Source of the DNA: Chlorobaculum sp.
GTDB taxonomy: Bacteria > Bacteroidota > Chlorobiia > Chlorobiales > Chlorobiaceae
Reading direction: 5' to 3'
Assembly (NCBI GenBank): GCA_013334855.1
Contig: JAAXWU010000001.1
Location: forward strand, 1-64,000
Length of the DNA: 64,000 bases
The notes under the pieces were generated by a model that searched no databases, had not been told where the DNA came from, and saw only the letters and a program-made list of their open reading frames with translations. Numbering within the stretch: position 1 is the first letter of the stretch; each line of letters begins with the position of its first letter. This document shows positions 54,860 to 64,000 of this stretch, piece after piece. The position numbers were made by a program, and so were the translations under genes.

Positions 54860-56311
54860 ATGGCCATTCTTTCCATCGATCAGGGCACGACCGGCACCAC
54901 CTGCATGGTGTACGACGAGGCGGGTCAGGTGCTTGCCCGCGCCTACCGGGAGCTGACGCAATACTATCCGCAGGCGGGATGGGTGGAGCACGATCCCGAG
55001 GAGATCTGGCGGACGGTGGTCGAGTGCGTGAGGGAGGTTCGGCGGTCGTGCACCGAACCAATCGAGGCGGTTGGCATCACCAACCAGCGCGAAACCACCG
55101 TGGTGTGGAATCGCCGGAGCGGCGAGCCGCTGCATCGCGCCATCGTGTGGCAGTGCAGGCGTACGGCAGAAATCTGTACCCGTTATCGAGCTGAGGAGGA
55201 GGCGATCCGCTCGAAGACCGGCCTGCCGCTCGACGCCTACTTCAGCGCCACCAAGATTCGCTGGATTCTCGACGCGCATCCCGAACTCGATCCCTCCAAC
55301 CTGCTCTTCGGCACCATCGACACGTGGCTCATCTGGAAACTGACCGACGGTAAGGTTCATGCGACTGACCTCACCAACGCATCGCGCACGCTGCTCTTCG
55401 ACATTCACGAGCGACGCTGGTCGTCCGATCTTTGCGAGCTTTTCGGCGTACCGGAGTCGATGCTACCGGAGGTGCGCGAGTCGATGGACGGCTTCGGCGC
55501 AGTGAGCACGATTGCAGAGCTTGGAGGCGTACCGGTAGCGGCCGTGGCGGGCGACCAGCAGGCGGCGCTCTTCGGACAGTGCTGCTTCGAACCGGGCTCG
55601 GTCAAGAACACCTACGGTACCGGCTGCTTCATGATGATGAACACCGGAGCGGAGTGCGTCCGTTCGGCCCACGGCCTGCTCACGACCCTCGCGCTCGACG
55701 GCGCGGGGCGGGCCTGCTACGCGGTCGAGGGATCGGTGTTCATCGGCGGCGCGGTGATGCAGTGGCTGCGCGACGGCTTGCAGCTCATCCGAAGCGCCGC
55801 CGAGTCCGAAGCGATTGCCCGCTCGGTGGAGTCCAACGGCGGCGTCTGGCTCGTGCCCGCCTTCGTCGGTCTCGGCGCACCGCACTGGAACATGGAGGCG
55901 CGGGGCGCGATTACCGGGCTGACGCGAGGTTCGTCGCGGGCGCACATTGTCCGTGCGGCGCTGGAGTCGATCGCCTACCAGTCGCACGACGTCTTCCGTG
56001 CGATGGTGGCCGACACCGGCTTGCCACCGCAGGTGCTGACCGTCGATGGCGGCGCAGTGAACAACGCTTTTCTGATGCAGTTCCAGGCCGACCTGCTCGA
56101 CGTGCCGGTGCTCAAGCCCCGGAACATCGAATCGACCTCGCTCGGCGCGGCCTGCCTCGCCGGTCTGAAAGCCGGAGTGTGGCGCTCCGCCGACGAACTG
56201 CGAGCGCTCAACGGGGTGGAGCGGGTCTTCAGCCCCGCTATGCCGGAGACCGAACGAGCGGCGCTGCTGTCGGGCTGGCAGAAAGCGCTACGCCAGACGC
56301 TCGCCTCGTAA
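54860..56311 (+). CDS. glpK: Glycerol kinase
   Basis: MAILSIDQGTTGTTCMVYDEAG; GAITGLTRGSSRAHIVRAALESIAYQ. Confidence 0.95.
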   Translation: MAILSIDQGTTGTTCMVYDEAGQVLARAYRELTQYYPQAGWVEHDPEEIWRTVVECVREVRRSCTEPIEAVGITNQRETTVVWNRRSGEPLHRAIVWQCRRTAEICTRYRAEEEAIRSKTGLPLDAYFSATKIRWILDAHPELDPSNLLFGTIDTWLIWKLTDGKVHATDLTNASRTLLFDIHERRWSSDLCELFGVPESMLPEVRESMDGFGAVSTIAELGGVPVAAVAGDQQAALFGQCCFEPGSVKNTYGTGCFMMMNTGAECVRSAHGLLTTLALDGAGRACYAVEGSVFIGGAVMQWLRDGLQLIRSAAESEAIARSVESNGGVWLVPAFVGLGAPHWNMEARGAITGLTRGSSRAHIVRAALESIAYQSHDVFRAMVADTGLPPQVLTVDGGAVNNAFLMQFQADLLDVPVLKPRNIESTSLGAACLAGLKAGVWRSADELRALNGVERVFSPAMPETERAALLSGWQKALRQTLAS

Positions 56312-56330
56312 ACCGTTCAAACCAAAGAAG

Positions 56331-56543
56331 ATGACACACATCGACCATCCCAACGAAGCCGCGCCGAAGTCCGTCGTTTGCCCGATCTGCGGCCAGCAGT
56401 TCACCTGCGGAATGTCCTCCTCCTGCTGGTGCGCCACGCGGGTGGTTCCCGAACCGGTGCGGCGCTCCCTCGCCGAACGCTACGAAACCTGCGTCTGCAG
56501 CGCCTGCCTCGACCGGCTGATCGAAGAGGCGAAAGAGGAGTGA
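56331..56543 (+). CDS. Cysteine-rich CWC-like family protein
   Basis: CPICGQQFTCGMSSSCWCATRVVPEPVRRSLAERYETCVCSACLDRL. Confidence 0.8.
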   Translation: MTHIDHPNEAAPKSVVCPICGQQFTCGMSSSCWCATRVVPEPVRRSLAERYETCVCSACLDRLIEEAKEE

Positions 56544-56562
56544 GGCGGCGGCGGTGAGCGCT

Positions 56563-56662
56563 AAAAGGACAGCAAGGACTTAAAGGTTGTGAAGAAATGA
56601 TCTCTCCTTTGTTTTTCTGTCCTTGCTGTCCCTGACGTCCTTTGCGTCCTTGATTGTCTTGC
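56563..56662. repeat. 9-bp-period GGAC/GTCC microrepeat forming an imperfect hairpin
   Basis: aaaaggacagcaaggactt ... tgtccttgc tgtccctga cgtcctttg cgtccttga. Confidence 0.75.
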
Positions 56663-56782
56663 TCTTCCGAAAAATTAGTTTCGAATCGGGCGCACGGTTT
56701 TCATTCCAGCCCTGTTGTTTCATATACTTCAGAAGTTGAAATGTGTTTTCCCGGAAACGATAACCGATATGGAGCGTCTGAA

Positions 56783-57112
56783 ATGATGAAATCACTGAAA
56801 GTTGCGACGCTGATCGCTGTGATGGTCGGCATGGGTGCGGCCGCTTATGCCGCGCAGAATCCGTCAGCGGAGTATGGCAAAAAGCTCTTCAACGATCCGA
56901 CACTTGGCGGTGCTACAGCTTCGAAAAGCTGCAACAACTGTCATCCGTCAGGCAAGGGAGTTGAAAATGCCTGGAAGAATCCGAAGCTTGGTGAGCAGAT
57001 CAATACCTGCATCACCGGTGCGCTGAAGGGAAAAGCTCTGCCGATGGAGTCGGTGCAGATGCGTTCGCTCATCATGTACCTTCAGTCGCTCAAACCGGCT
57101 TCGATAAAGTAA
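56783..57112 (+). CDS. Periplasmic class I c-type cytochrome
   Basis: Signal peptide; SCNNCHPSGKG heme site (CxxCH); C-term LIMYLQSL. Confidence 0.9.
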   Translation: MMKSLKVATLIAVMVGMGAAAYAAQNPSAEYGKKLFNDPTLGGATASKSCNNCHPSGKGVENAWKNPKLGEQINTCITGALKGKALPMESVQMRSLIMYLQSLKPASIK

Positions 57113-57128
57113 AAATCAGTAAACAGTT

Positions 57129-57965
57129 ATGAATGTGAAAAAAATATCGATTCTTGGATGCGGCTGGCTTGGATTACCGCTTGGCCGCTATCTCGCCGGA
57201 GAGGGGTTCACCGTCAAAGGCTCCACGACGAGCGAGCGCAAGATCGCCGCTTTGAAAGAGGCCGGGATCGAGCCTTATAAAATCGTCATCGGCGAAGCGC
57301 TTGAAGGCGACATTGCCTCCTTCCTCGACAGCGACATCCTCGTTCTCGACATTCCGCCGGGGCGCGGCGAGGCGGTGGTCGAGCATCATGTCGGCCAGAT
57401 TTCGCTGCTGATCGACGCGCTCGCCGATTCACCGGTGAGGTACGTGCTCTTCGTCAGCTCGACCTCGGTCTATCCCTCTCCTGGCCGGGAGGTTGTCGAA
57501 ACTGACGCGGAGGATCCCGAGGTCGCCGACTCGCTGGCTGGCCGCGCTTTGCTGTACGTCGAGGAGATGCTGCGCTCGGAGTCCTCGTTCAGCACCACGG
57601 TGTTGCGCTTCGGCGGGCTGATCGGCCCCGGACGCAATCCGGCGGAGTTCATGCAGCGCATGACGGAGATCGCCAATCCCGGCCAGCCGGTGAACTTCAT
57701 CCACCTCGACGATTGCATCGGTATCATCGCTGCGATCATCCGGCAGGGTGAATGGGGCGAAGTGTTCAATGCCTGTGCGCCGCTCCATCCGACGCGGGGC
57801 GAGATTTACAAAGCCGCCGCCGAGAGCCACGGCCTCGCTGCGCTGCCGGAAGAGCCGTCCGGCAGCAAGGACTTCAAGCTCGTCAACAGCGACAAGCTCG
57901 TCACCAAACTTGGCTACACCTTTCTGCGCCCCGATCCGCTCGCGATGGCAAGGGGGAGCAATTGA
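57129..57965 (+). CDS. NAD(P)-binding SDR/epimerase-like protein (YeeZ-like)
   Basis: ISILGCGWLGLPLGRYLAGEGFTVKGSTTSERK; VRYVLFVSSTSVYPSPG. Confidence 0.88.
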   Translation: MNVKKISILGCGWLGLPLGRYLAGEGFTVKGSTTSERKIAALKEAGIEPYKIVIGEALEGDIASFLDSDILVLDIPPGRGEAVVEHHVGQISLLIDALADSPVRYVLFVSSTSVYPSPGREVVETDAEDPEVADSLAGRALLYVEEMLRSESSFSTTVLRFGGLIGPGRNPAEFMQRMTEIANPGQPVNFIHLDDCIGIIAAIIRQGEWGEVFNACAPLHPTRGEIYKAAAESHGLAALPEEPSGSKDFKLVNSDKLVTKLGYTFLRPDPLAMARGSN

Positions 57966-57993
57966 TAGTTGACAATTGATAATGGATATTTGA
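57961..57993. repeat. Imperfect 'ttgatagttgacaattgataatggata' microrepeat
   Basis: Related to 16089-16122. Confidence 0.55.
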
Positions 57994-58261
57994 ATAGTAT
58001 GAGCTGGTCTCAAATGATTGTATCCGAAAAGATTAGCTACACCATCGACCTCGAATTGTGATTGTTTTCAGGCTCAGGCTTCGCTTTTTGGCAACGAAAT
58101 GGCAAGGTCTGAGCCTGGACTTTCCGAAACCCGAATCGTGGTGATCTCTTCACTTTTACCGATCCATCAGGCTACGACAATACGTCGCATCGATGAGTGG
58201 ACAGAACAACGAACAGCGTTATTTTTCATTGTCCGGCATAAATCCAAAACTGGAGATTCCG

Positions 58262-59035
58262 ATGAGCAGAGGAGTGAAAATCGGCATCGCGATTGTCGTC
58301 ATCATTGTGGCGGGAATTGCTTCGGTGTTTTTGCTGACTTCGGGAATGGAAAAGAGAGCGGATGCTTTCTTCAACGCCGTAAAGCGACATGACATCGCCA
58401 AAGCGCATACGTATCTTTCGGAGGATTTCAAAGCCAGCACGGACGAGATCTCGCTGAAGGAGTTTCTGTCAAAAGGCGCAATTCTGAACTTCAAGTCGGC
58501 AAGCTGGAGCAATCGCCAGATCAGCGGCAATCGCGGCCAGCTCGATGGCTCCATCACGACCGAATCCGGCGGCGTGGTGCCGCTGAAGCTGAACTTCGTG
58601 AAGGAGAACGGCGAGTGGAAAATCTACTCGATCCAAAAGCCGGTTGCCGGTCTTCAAGCTACAGAATCGTCACCCTCAGCGCCTTCTCAGAGCGAACAGG
58701 CGACGCTCGTGAAGCAATCGATGCATGATTTTCTCGTTTCGGTCAGGCAAAAAGAGATGAGCCATTTCCACAGCACCCTGTCGCGGATGTGGCAGAAGCA
58801 GGTGTCAACGGAGGAGCTGAACGCGGTATTCATCAACGTTATCGAATCCGGCGCGAACTGGCCAGCGGTGGACACGCTCGATCCTGTGCTATCGCCCGTC
58901 ATGAAGATGGATGAGCATGAGGTGTTGACGCTGAGCGGCCAGTACCCGACTAATCCCGTGCTCAGGTTCGAGATGAAATACGTGTACGAAGGCGTCGCCT
59001 GGAAGCTGATCGGCTTCAGCCTTGAAGCGAAGTAG
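58262..59035 (+). CDS. Membrane-anchored hypothetical protein (two NTF2-like/DUF4864-like units)
   Basis: N-terminal TM (GIAIVVIIVAGIASVFLL); two ~100-aa segments with similar FFNAVKRHDIAKAH / FLVSVRQKEMSHFH openings. Confidence 0.65.
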   Translation: MSRGVKIGIAIVVIIVAGIASVFLLTSGMEKRADAFFNAVKRHDIAKAHTYLSEDFKASTDEISLKEFLSKGAILNFKSASWSNRQISGNRGQLDGSITTESGGVVPLKLNFVKENGEWKIYSIQKPVAGLQATESSPSAPSQSEQATLVKQSMHDFLVSVRQKEMSHFHSTLSRMWQKQVSTEELNAVFINVIESGANWPAVDTLDPVLSPVMKMDEHEVLTLSGQYPTNPVLRFEMKYVYEGVAWKLIGFSLEAK

Positions 59036-59287
59036 GGTTTGGGACTGAGGACGGGTGCGTTTGAAAGAAAATGCTGGATGAGGGGGTGAATGGAAATTCA
59101 GTTCTTGAAAATCGGGCGTATGGTTGGTAAATATCAATCTGGTTGATGGGTCTTTTATTATGTTTTTGAAGTTATCGTATACAAAAAAAGGCTTTTTGCG
59201 TTTTCTGAATCAGGCAGATAAGTCTAAACAATGTTCGGCGTCGAGTGGTCAAGTGGCTGAAACTTTAGCTGAGAGTCAGGTAAAACA

Positions 59288-60130
59288 ATGTTCAATTTGT
59301 TGATGTTCAATGTTGATTGGTCGGCTGGTAGAGTCTCCGTACCGTCTGGGCGAATTTTTGAGTACACCGATGACCACATCAGTGCTCAGTTCCGGGATGG
59401 CAGCAATAACCTACTGTTAGATCGCCTAACTTCCTTGCCGTGTCTTTTCTGTGAAGAAGGCACCACAAATGAAGCGGCATATGTAGGTCAAATCAATCGA
59501 GTGCGCATCACTGGCAAGGACATGTCTCTGGAAATTAGATTCGATACGGAGGTGCCTCCTCTACAAAACAGCATAATGTACGCGAACCGCACCCAGTTGG
59601 ATATGCCTCATGAATTCGAATTTTCAAGAAATCATTGGGCTGTGAAGGATGTGGATCTTTACCGCTTCCTGCTTCAGACTGTTCGTCCACGTCGCCAGCG
59701 TCCGAAAGTGTTTGAGATCGCCGAGCACGAAAGCATCGAGCCTGCCCTCGCATCGGCAATGATGCCTTTCGATTCGGCCTTTAACGTTGTCTATGAAAGT
59801 ATTCGCGAGGCCGCTGACAATGCAGGGCTACGGTGCAGGCGAGCCGATGACATTTGGGAGAATGTCGCGATTATCCAAGATGTTGTTTCACTCATTGACC
59901 GCTCTAGAATTGTTATTTGCGACTGCACGGGACGAAACCCAAACGTGTTCTATGAGGCTGGAATCGCCCATACACTTGGGCGTGACGTAATCCTTATTAC
60001 ACAAAGCGACCATGACATTCCTTTCGACCTTCGGCATCTTCGGTATGTCCGTTATCTAAACAACGGAGAGGGGCGCGCAGAGCTAATGCAGTCTTTGCAA
60101 AATAGAATGAATACACTATTGGGGCATTGA
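59288..60130 (+). CDS. Protein with C-terminal nucleoside 2-deoxyribosyltransferase/TIR-like domain
   Basis: SAMMPFDSAFNVVYESIREAADNAGLRCRRADDIW...RSRIVICDCTGRNPNVFYEAGIAHTLGRDVILITQSDHDIPFDLRHLRYVRY. Confidence 0.85.
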   Translation: MFNLLMFNVDWSAGRVSVPSGRIFEYTDDHISAQFRDGSNNLLLDRLTSLPCLFCEEGTTNEAAYVGQINRVRITGKDMSLEIRFDTEVPPLQNSIMYANRTQLDMPHEFEFSRNHWAVKDVDLYRFLLQTVRPRRQRPKVFEIAEHESIEPALASAMMPFDSAFNVVYESIREAADNAGLRCRRADDIWENVAIIQDVVSLIDRSRIVICDCTGRNPNVFYEAGIAHTLGRDVILITQSDHDIPFDLRHLRYVRYLNNGEGRAELMQSLQNRMNTLLGH

Positions 60131-60234
60131 GGTGTAACGCCCAACCAAACACTTGTGCGGATGTAAAAAGCCGCCCAGACCGTTCACTTCGATGTTCTAC
60201 ACAATAACAAACCAAGCAACAGGAGAAACACGCG

Positions 60235-60606
60235 ATGATCCCGGAGAAACTGAAAGAAATCATGAAACAGGATGGTGTGGTTGCCATCGCTACGCTGGGA
60301 GCTGATGGGCCGCATATGGTCAATACCTGGAATAGCTACCTCAGAATTTCACCAGATGAACGCCTGTTTATCCCGGCTGGTTTCATGCACAAGACGGAGG
60401 CAAACGTTGCCTATAATCCGGATGTTTTGATAACACTCGGAAGTAGCAAGGTTGAGGGGTTGCATGGGGCGGGGGCCGGTTTCCTGATCAAGGGAAAGGC
60501 AACGTTCGTGACATCCGGGCCTGATTTTGATTTCATGAAAGAGACGTTCAGTTGGCTGCGCGCCACTTTGGCCGTTACCATTGAATCAGCTACTCAAACC
60601 TGGTGA
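60235..60606 (+). CDS. Pyridoxamine 5'-phosphate oxidase-family FMN-binding protein
   Basis: MIPEKLKEIMKQDGVVAIATLGADGPHMVNTWNSYL split-barrel. Confidence 0.83.
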   Translation: MIPEKLKEIMKQDGVVAIATLGADGPHMVNTWNSYLRISPDERLFIPAGFMHKTEANVAYNPDVLITLGSSKVEGLHGAGAGFLIKGKATFVTSGPDFDFMKETFSWLRATLAVTIESATQTW

Positions 60607-60794
60607 AACTCAAATGCATGATCGCTTGCTCTCACCTTGACCCCGCTGCCTAAGCGGAACCATTGCCAGAATCAGCGGATGTGAGGCCACTGCCCCCCCC
60701 CCGCTCGCCACAAAACATTTGCATCTGACAGCGCTATTCCTGAGATTGTGTTTGAGACTTACACATCCGTCAGGCGTTCAGTAACCAGTTACCG

Positions 60795-62228
60795 ATGGGC
60801 AGTGAAATAGCAAAAACCGAGTTCAGCGCGGAGGAATTCCGGCAGTTTCAGCAGAACCTGAGGAAAGAGACCCGGGTTCTGATGGATTGGTTTTCCTCGG
60901 ACGCTTTTGAGAAGCGCCAGATGATGTGCGGCATCGAACTCGAAGGGTGGCTCGTGGACGGCGATTTCAATCCGGCGGCGCGGAACGACGAGTTCCTCGC
61001 GCGGGTCAACAGCCCGCTGGTCGTTGCGGAACTGTCGAAGTATAACTTTGAACTCAATGTCGCGCCACACCCGCTCAACCGTCAGCTCCCGGAGTTTCTG
61101 AGGAGCGAGCTTCAGTTTCTCTGGAACTCCTGTTCACGCCACGCCCGCGAGATGGGGTGCCAGACCCTTTTTACCGGCATTCTGCCAACCGTGCAGGACA
61201 GAATGCTCACGCTCGAAAACATGTCGTCGATGCAGCGGTTTCACGCCCTGAACCGTGAAATCCTGCGCTCGCGCTCGCTGCATCCACTGAAAATTCACAT
61301 CGAGGGCGCGAACGAGCGGCTGGAGGTGGTGCATCACGACGTCATGGCCGAGGCGGCGACCACCTCGCTGCAAATCCACTTTCAGGTTCCCTTCAGCCGG
61401 GCCGCCGCGTTTTATAACGTCGCGCATGTGCTTTCGGCTCCGATGGCTGCGCTCTCGGCCAACTCACCGTTCCTCTTCGGGCGCGAGTTGTGGGATGAGA
61501 CTCGCATCCCGCTTTTCGAGCAGGCGGTAAACACGCCGTCGTTCGTCGATCCCGCCGGAAGACCGGTGTCGCGAGTCACCTTTGGGCACGATTACGTTCG
61601 CGAGTCGCTCCGGGAGGTGTTCCTCGAAAATCTCGACGGTTTCCCGGTGCTGCTGCCGGTTCTCTTTGACAACGATCCCGGCATGATGCATCACCTGCGG
61701 CTGCACAATGGCACGATCTGGCGCTGGAACCGGCCACTGATCGGCTTTGGCGACGATGGCCGCCCGCACCTGCGCATCGAGCACCGCGTCCCGGCGGCGG
61801 GTCCGTCGATCCCTGACATCGTGGCGAACATCCTCTTTTTCTACGGCGCGATGCTCCACCTGCAACCGGAGGTGCCGCAATCCGCCATATCGTTCGAACA
61901 AGCGCGGACGAACTTTTACGCCGCCGCCCGCTCGGGCCTCGACGCAATGGTCACGTGGAGGTCGGGAAGCGCCATTCCGGTCGAGACGCTCATCATGCAG
62001 CACCTGATCCCCGGCGCGATTCTGGCGCTGGCTGAAATTGGATTCGACAGCAGCGACCTGCGCCACTACCTCGTCGAGGTGCTCGCCGAGCGAGTGGCGA
62101 CGCGGCGCAACGGCGCATGGTGGCAGAAAGCTTTTGTCGCAAGGCACGGCCGCGACTTCAAGGCGTTGACGCAGGCGTGCCTCGAAAACCAGAGCCGTAA
62201 TATTCCCGTCCACGAATGGAGCCTCTGA
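60795..62228 (+). CDS. Glutamate-cysteine ligase-family (GCS2) protein
   Basis: MMCGIELEGWLVDGDFNPAARND...NFELNVAPHPL...SANSPFLFGRELWDETRIPLFEQ. Confidence 0.85.
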   Translation: MGSEIAKTEFSAEEFRQFQQNLRKETRVLMDWFSSDAFEKRQMMCGIELEGWLVDGDFNPAARNDEFLARVNSPLVVAELSKYNFELNVAPHPLNRQLPEFLRSELQFLWNSCSRHAREMGCQTLFTGILPTVQDRMLTLENMSSMQRFHALNREILRSRSLHPLKIHIEGANERLEVVHHDVMAEAATTSLQIHFQVPFSRAAAFYNVAHVLSAPMAALSANSPFLFGRELWDETRIPLFEQAVNTPSFVDPAGRPVSRVTFGHDYVRESLREVFLENLDGFPVLLPVLFDNDPGMMHHLRLHNGTIWRWNRPLIGFGDDGRPHLRIEHRVPAAGPSIPDIVANILFFYGAMLHLQPEVPQSAISFEQARTNFYAAARSGLDAMVTWRSGSAIPVETLIMQHLIPGAILALAEIGFDSSDLRHYLVEVLAERVATRRNGAWWQKAFVARHGRDFKALTQACLENQSRNIPVHEWSL

Positions 62229-63265
62229 ACGACTATCCCGTCCCGGCGCTGCATCGCTTCGAGCGCCTGCCCGACGGCTTCATCGACACACCGGTCGAGC
62301 GGCTCGGCAAGATACTGCCCGGTCCGTCGCTCATCCGCATCGAGGGCGAACCGGGGCCGCCGCTCTTCGTGTCGATCCTCCTGCACGGCAACGAGACCAC
62401 CGGCTTCGACGCCATGCAGCGGATTCTCGCCGGATACGACGCGCCACGTCGGCTGTTGCCGAGGCCGGTGCTGCTCTTCGTGGGCAACGTTGCCGCCGCC
62501 GTGCGGGGAGTGCGCAAGCTCGACGGGCAGGCCGATTACAACCGCATCTGGCACGACGAGCGCTACCCGGAGCATCGGCTTGCGCGAGAGGTCATGGCGG
62601 AGGTCGCAAAAGCAGCGCCGCTCGCGGCCATCGACCTGCACAACAACACAGGCAAGAACCCGCACTACGGCTGCGTCAACCGGCTCGACGACGCCACGCT
62701 CAGCCTTGCCCGGCGCTTCAGCAGAACCATGGTCTGGTTCACCCAGCCACAGGAAGTGATTTCGATCGCGCTGTCGCGCATCTGCCCCTCGGTGACGCTC
62801 GAATGCGGCGTTTCGGGCAACGCTGCCGGAACGAGCCATGTGGAGAACTACCTCCGCCACTGCCTCGAACTCTCCGCCGAAGCGCTCTTCACGCCGCCGC
62901 CTAATCACCTCAGCGACCTCTTCCACACCACGGCGCGGATTATCGTACCCGAAGGTGTGCGCGTGGAGTTCGGGGCGAGTTCGGACAATGCTGATCTTTG
63001 TCTGCGCGAAGACCTGGAATGCCTCAACTTCGAGCGCGTGCCAGAAGGCGCGGAGCTGGGAAGCTATCGCGGAAGCGTGACGCCGCTCGTGGTGATCGAC
63101 AACGAAGAACGCGACGTCACCAGCCGCTACCTCCGCTTCAGCGAAGAGCGCATCATCACGAAGCTGCCAATCGTGCCCTCGATGTTCACCCGCGACGTGC
63201 GCGTCATCATGCAGGACTGCCTCGGCTACATCATGGAGCCGTACGAAGTGAAGCGGGAAGTTTAA
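62216..63265 (+). CDS. Succinylglutamate desuccinylase/aspartoacylase family protein
   Basis: LFVSILLHGNETTGFDAMQRIL (H..E zinc site); ADYNRIWHDERYPE; AAIDLHNNTGKNPHYGC. Confidence 0.9.
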   Translation: MEPLNDYPVPALHRFERLPDGFIDTPVERLGKILPGPSLIRIEGEPGPPLFVSILLHGNETTGFDAMQRILAGYDAPRRLLPRPVLLFVGNVAAAVRGVRKLDGQADYNRIWHDERYPEHRLAREVMAEVAKAAPLAAIDLHNNTGKNPHYGCVNRLDDATLSLARRFSRTMVWFTQPQEVISIALSRICPSVTLECGVSGNAAGTSHVENYLRHCLELSAEALFTPPPNHLSDLFHTTARIIVPEGVRVEFGASSDNADLCLREDLECLNFERVPEGAELGSYRGSVTPLVVIDNEERDVTSRYLRFSEERIITKLPIVPSMFTRDVRVIMQDCLGYIMEPYEVKREV

Positions 63266-63528
63266 AAAGGATCGTCCCGACGGATCGTAATTGAAAGTGG
63301 TTTTCCCGCAAAATATTCACATTACATAAATGCCGCTCTGTATTCGACAACCGGGAGGGCCCGTTATGCTCACTGATTTCCGATCCAGAACCGGTATTTC
63401 TGCCACTCGTGAATTATTCAGCCTATATTTTTGTAAAAGGTTCGAGGAAAGAAGTTCGATCTTCGCTATTGTCAAGAGTTTTTTGACCAGGTTCACCAGT
63501 ATTCAGAAGAACTTATTTTGTGACAATC

Positions 63529-64000
63529 ATGACTGACTATCATTGCCACCTGCTTCCGGGCATAGATGATGGCCCTTCATCCGTAGACGAATCCATCGAG
63601 ATGGCTCGACTGCTCAGTAAAGCCGGATACGACACGGTCTACTGCACGCCTCACCTGATCAAGGGACGGTATGAGGCTGATAACAATAGCGTTAAAAAAA
63701 GTATAAACGACCTTCAGGAAGCGTTGAACCGGAACGGTATTCCCTTGAAGTTGCTTCATGGAAGAGAGTACTATCTCGACAGCAATTTCATGGATTATCT
63801 CGATGACCTCATGCCTCTTGAAAATACATCAAATGTGCTGATTGAAATTCCGCCGCATACCTATCCGGGCATGGTTGAGGATTCGCTTTCCGCAATAATG
63901 CGACAAAATCTCACGCCAATGCTGGCGCACCCCGAACGCTGTGAGCTATTCGTCGAAAAAAAAATCACCGATGTTCCCAGAAAAAAAGCGACGTTAAAAA
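63529..64000 (+). CDS. Tyrosine-protein phosphatase (CpsB/YwqE PHP family), truncated at window end
   Basis: MTDYHCHLLPGIDDGPSSVDESIEMARLLSKAGYDTVYCTPHLIKGRY; open to window end. Confidence 0.9.
   Translation, partial: MTDYHCHLLPGIDDGPSSVDESIEMARLLSKAGYDTVYCTPHLIKGRYEADNNSVKKSINDLQEALNRNGIPLKLLHGREYYLDSNFMDYLDDLMPLENTSNVLIEIPPHTYPGMVEDSLSAIMRQNLTPMLAHPERCELFVEKKITDVPRKKATLK

Noticed and set aside
60130-60235. 'taacgcccaacc' after the dNDT-like gene, resembling one end of an integron attC site
   Set aside because: Only a half-site; no matching GGCGTTA-type partner and no palindromic stem within the expected distance, and no integrase in the window.
60690-60710. Homopolymer C run (ccccccccccc) as possible phase-variation tract
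   Set aside because: Lies in an intergenic region well upstream of the next CDS, with no coding frame or promoter spacing it would clearly switch; may also be a sequencing-length ambiguity.

Overview
High-GC chromosomal window with gene content and order typical of a green sulfur bacterium (Chlorobiaceae, probably Chlorobaculum-like; lineage is inferred, not searched). About 60 protein-coding genes and one tRNA-Pro(GGG) can be supported. Core blocks: oxidative pentose phosphate genes (tkt-pgl, gnd-zwf); clpC; the rpoZ-gmk-yicC and rimP-nusA-infB-rbfA-truB-ribF-rpsO translation blocks; hisS; cdsA; panD; lptC/skp-like genes; dprA; prenyl synthase plus type-2 IPP isomerase; glpK. Accessory regions: (i) a RAYT (IS200-like Y1 transposase) with its own REP-like palindromes, bracketed by a 114-bp direct duplication of the zwf 3' end; (ii) a surface-glycan cluster with epimerase, UDP-sugar dehydrogenase, three tandem paralogous glycosyltransferases, neuA/neuB/neuC and a protein carrying a GT29 'sialylmotif S'-like segment, whose truncated 36-codon paralogue lies fused next to neuA; (iii) an AT-richer islet with an orphan MNT-type nucleotidyltransferase and an overlapping ATPase + PD-(D/E)XK-like two-gene module, a candidate undescribed defence system; (iv) an AT-richer stand-alone gene with a nucleoside-2-deoxyribosyltransferase/TIR-like domain; (v) a radical-SAM/DUF4130-type 'DNA metabolism' pair bracketed by inverted 9-bp-period microrepeats. 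No CRISPR array or rRNA was seen.
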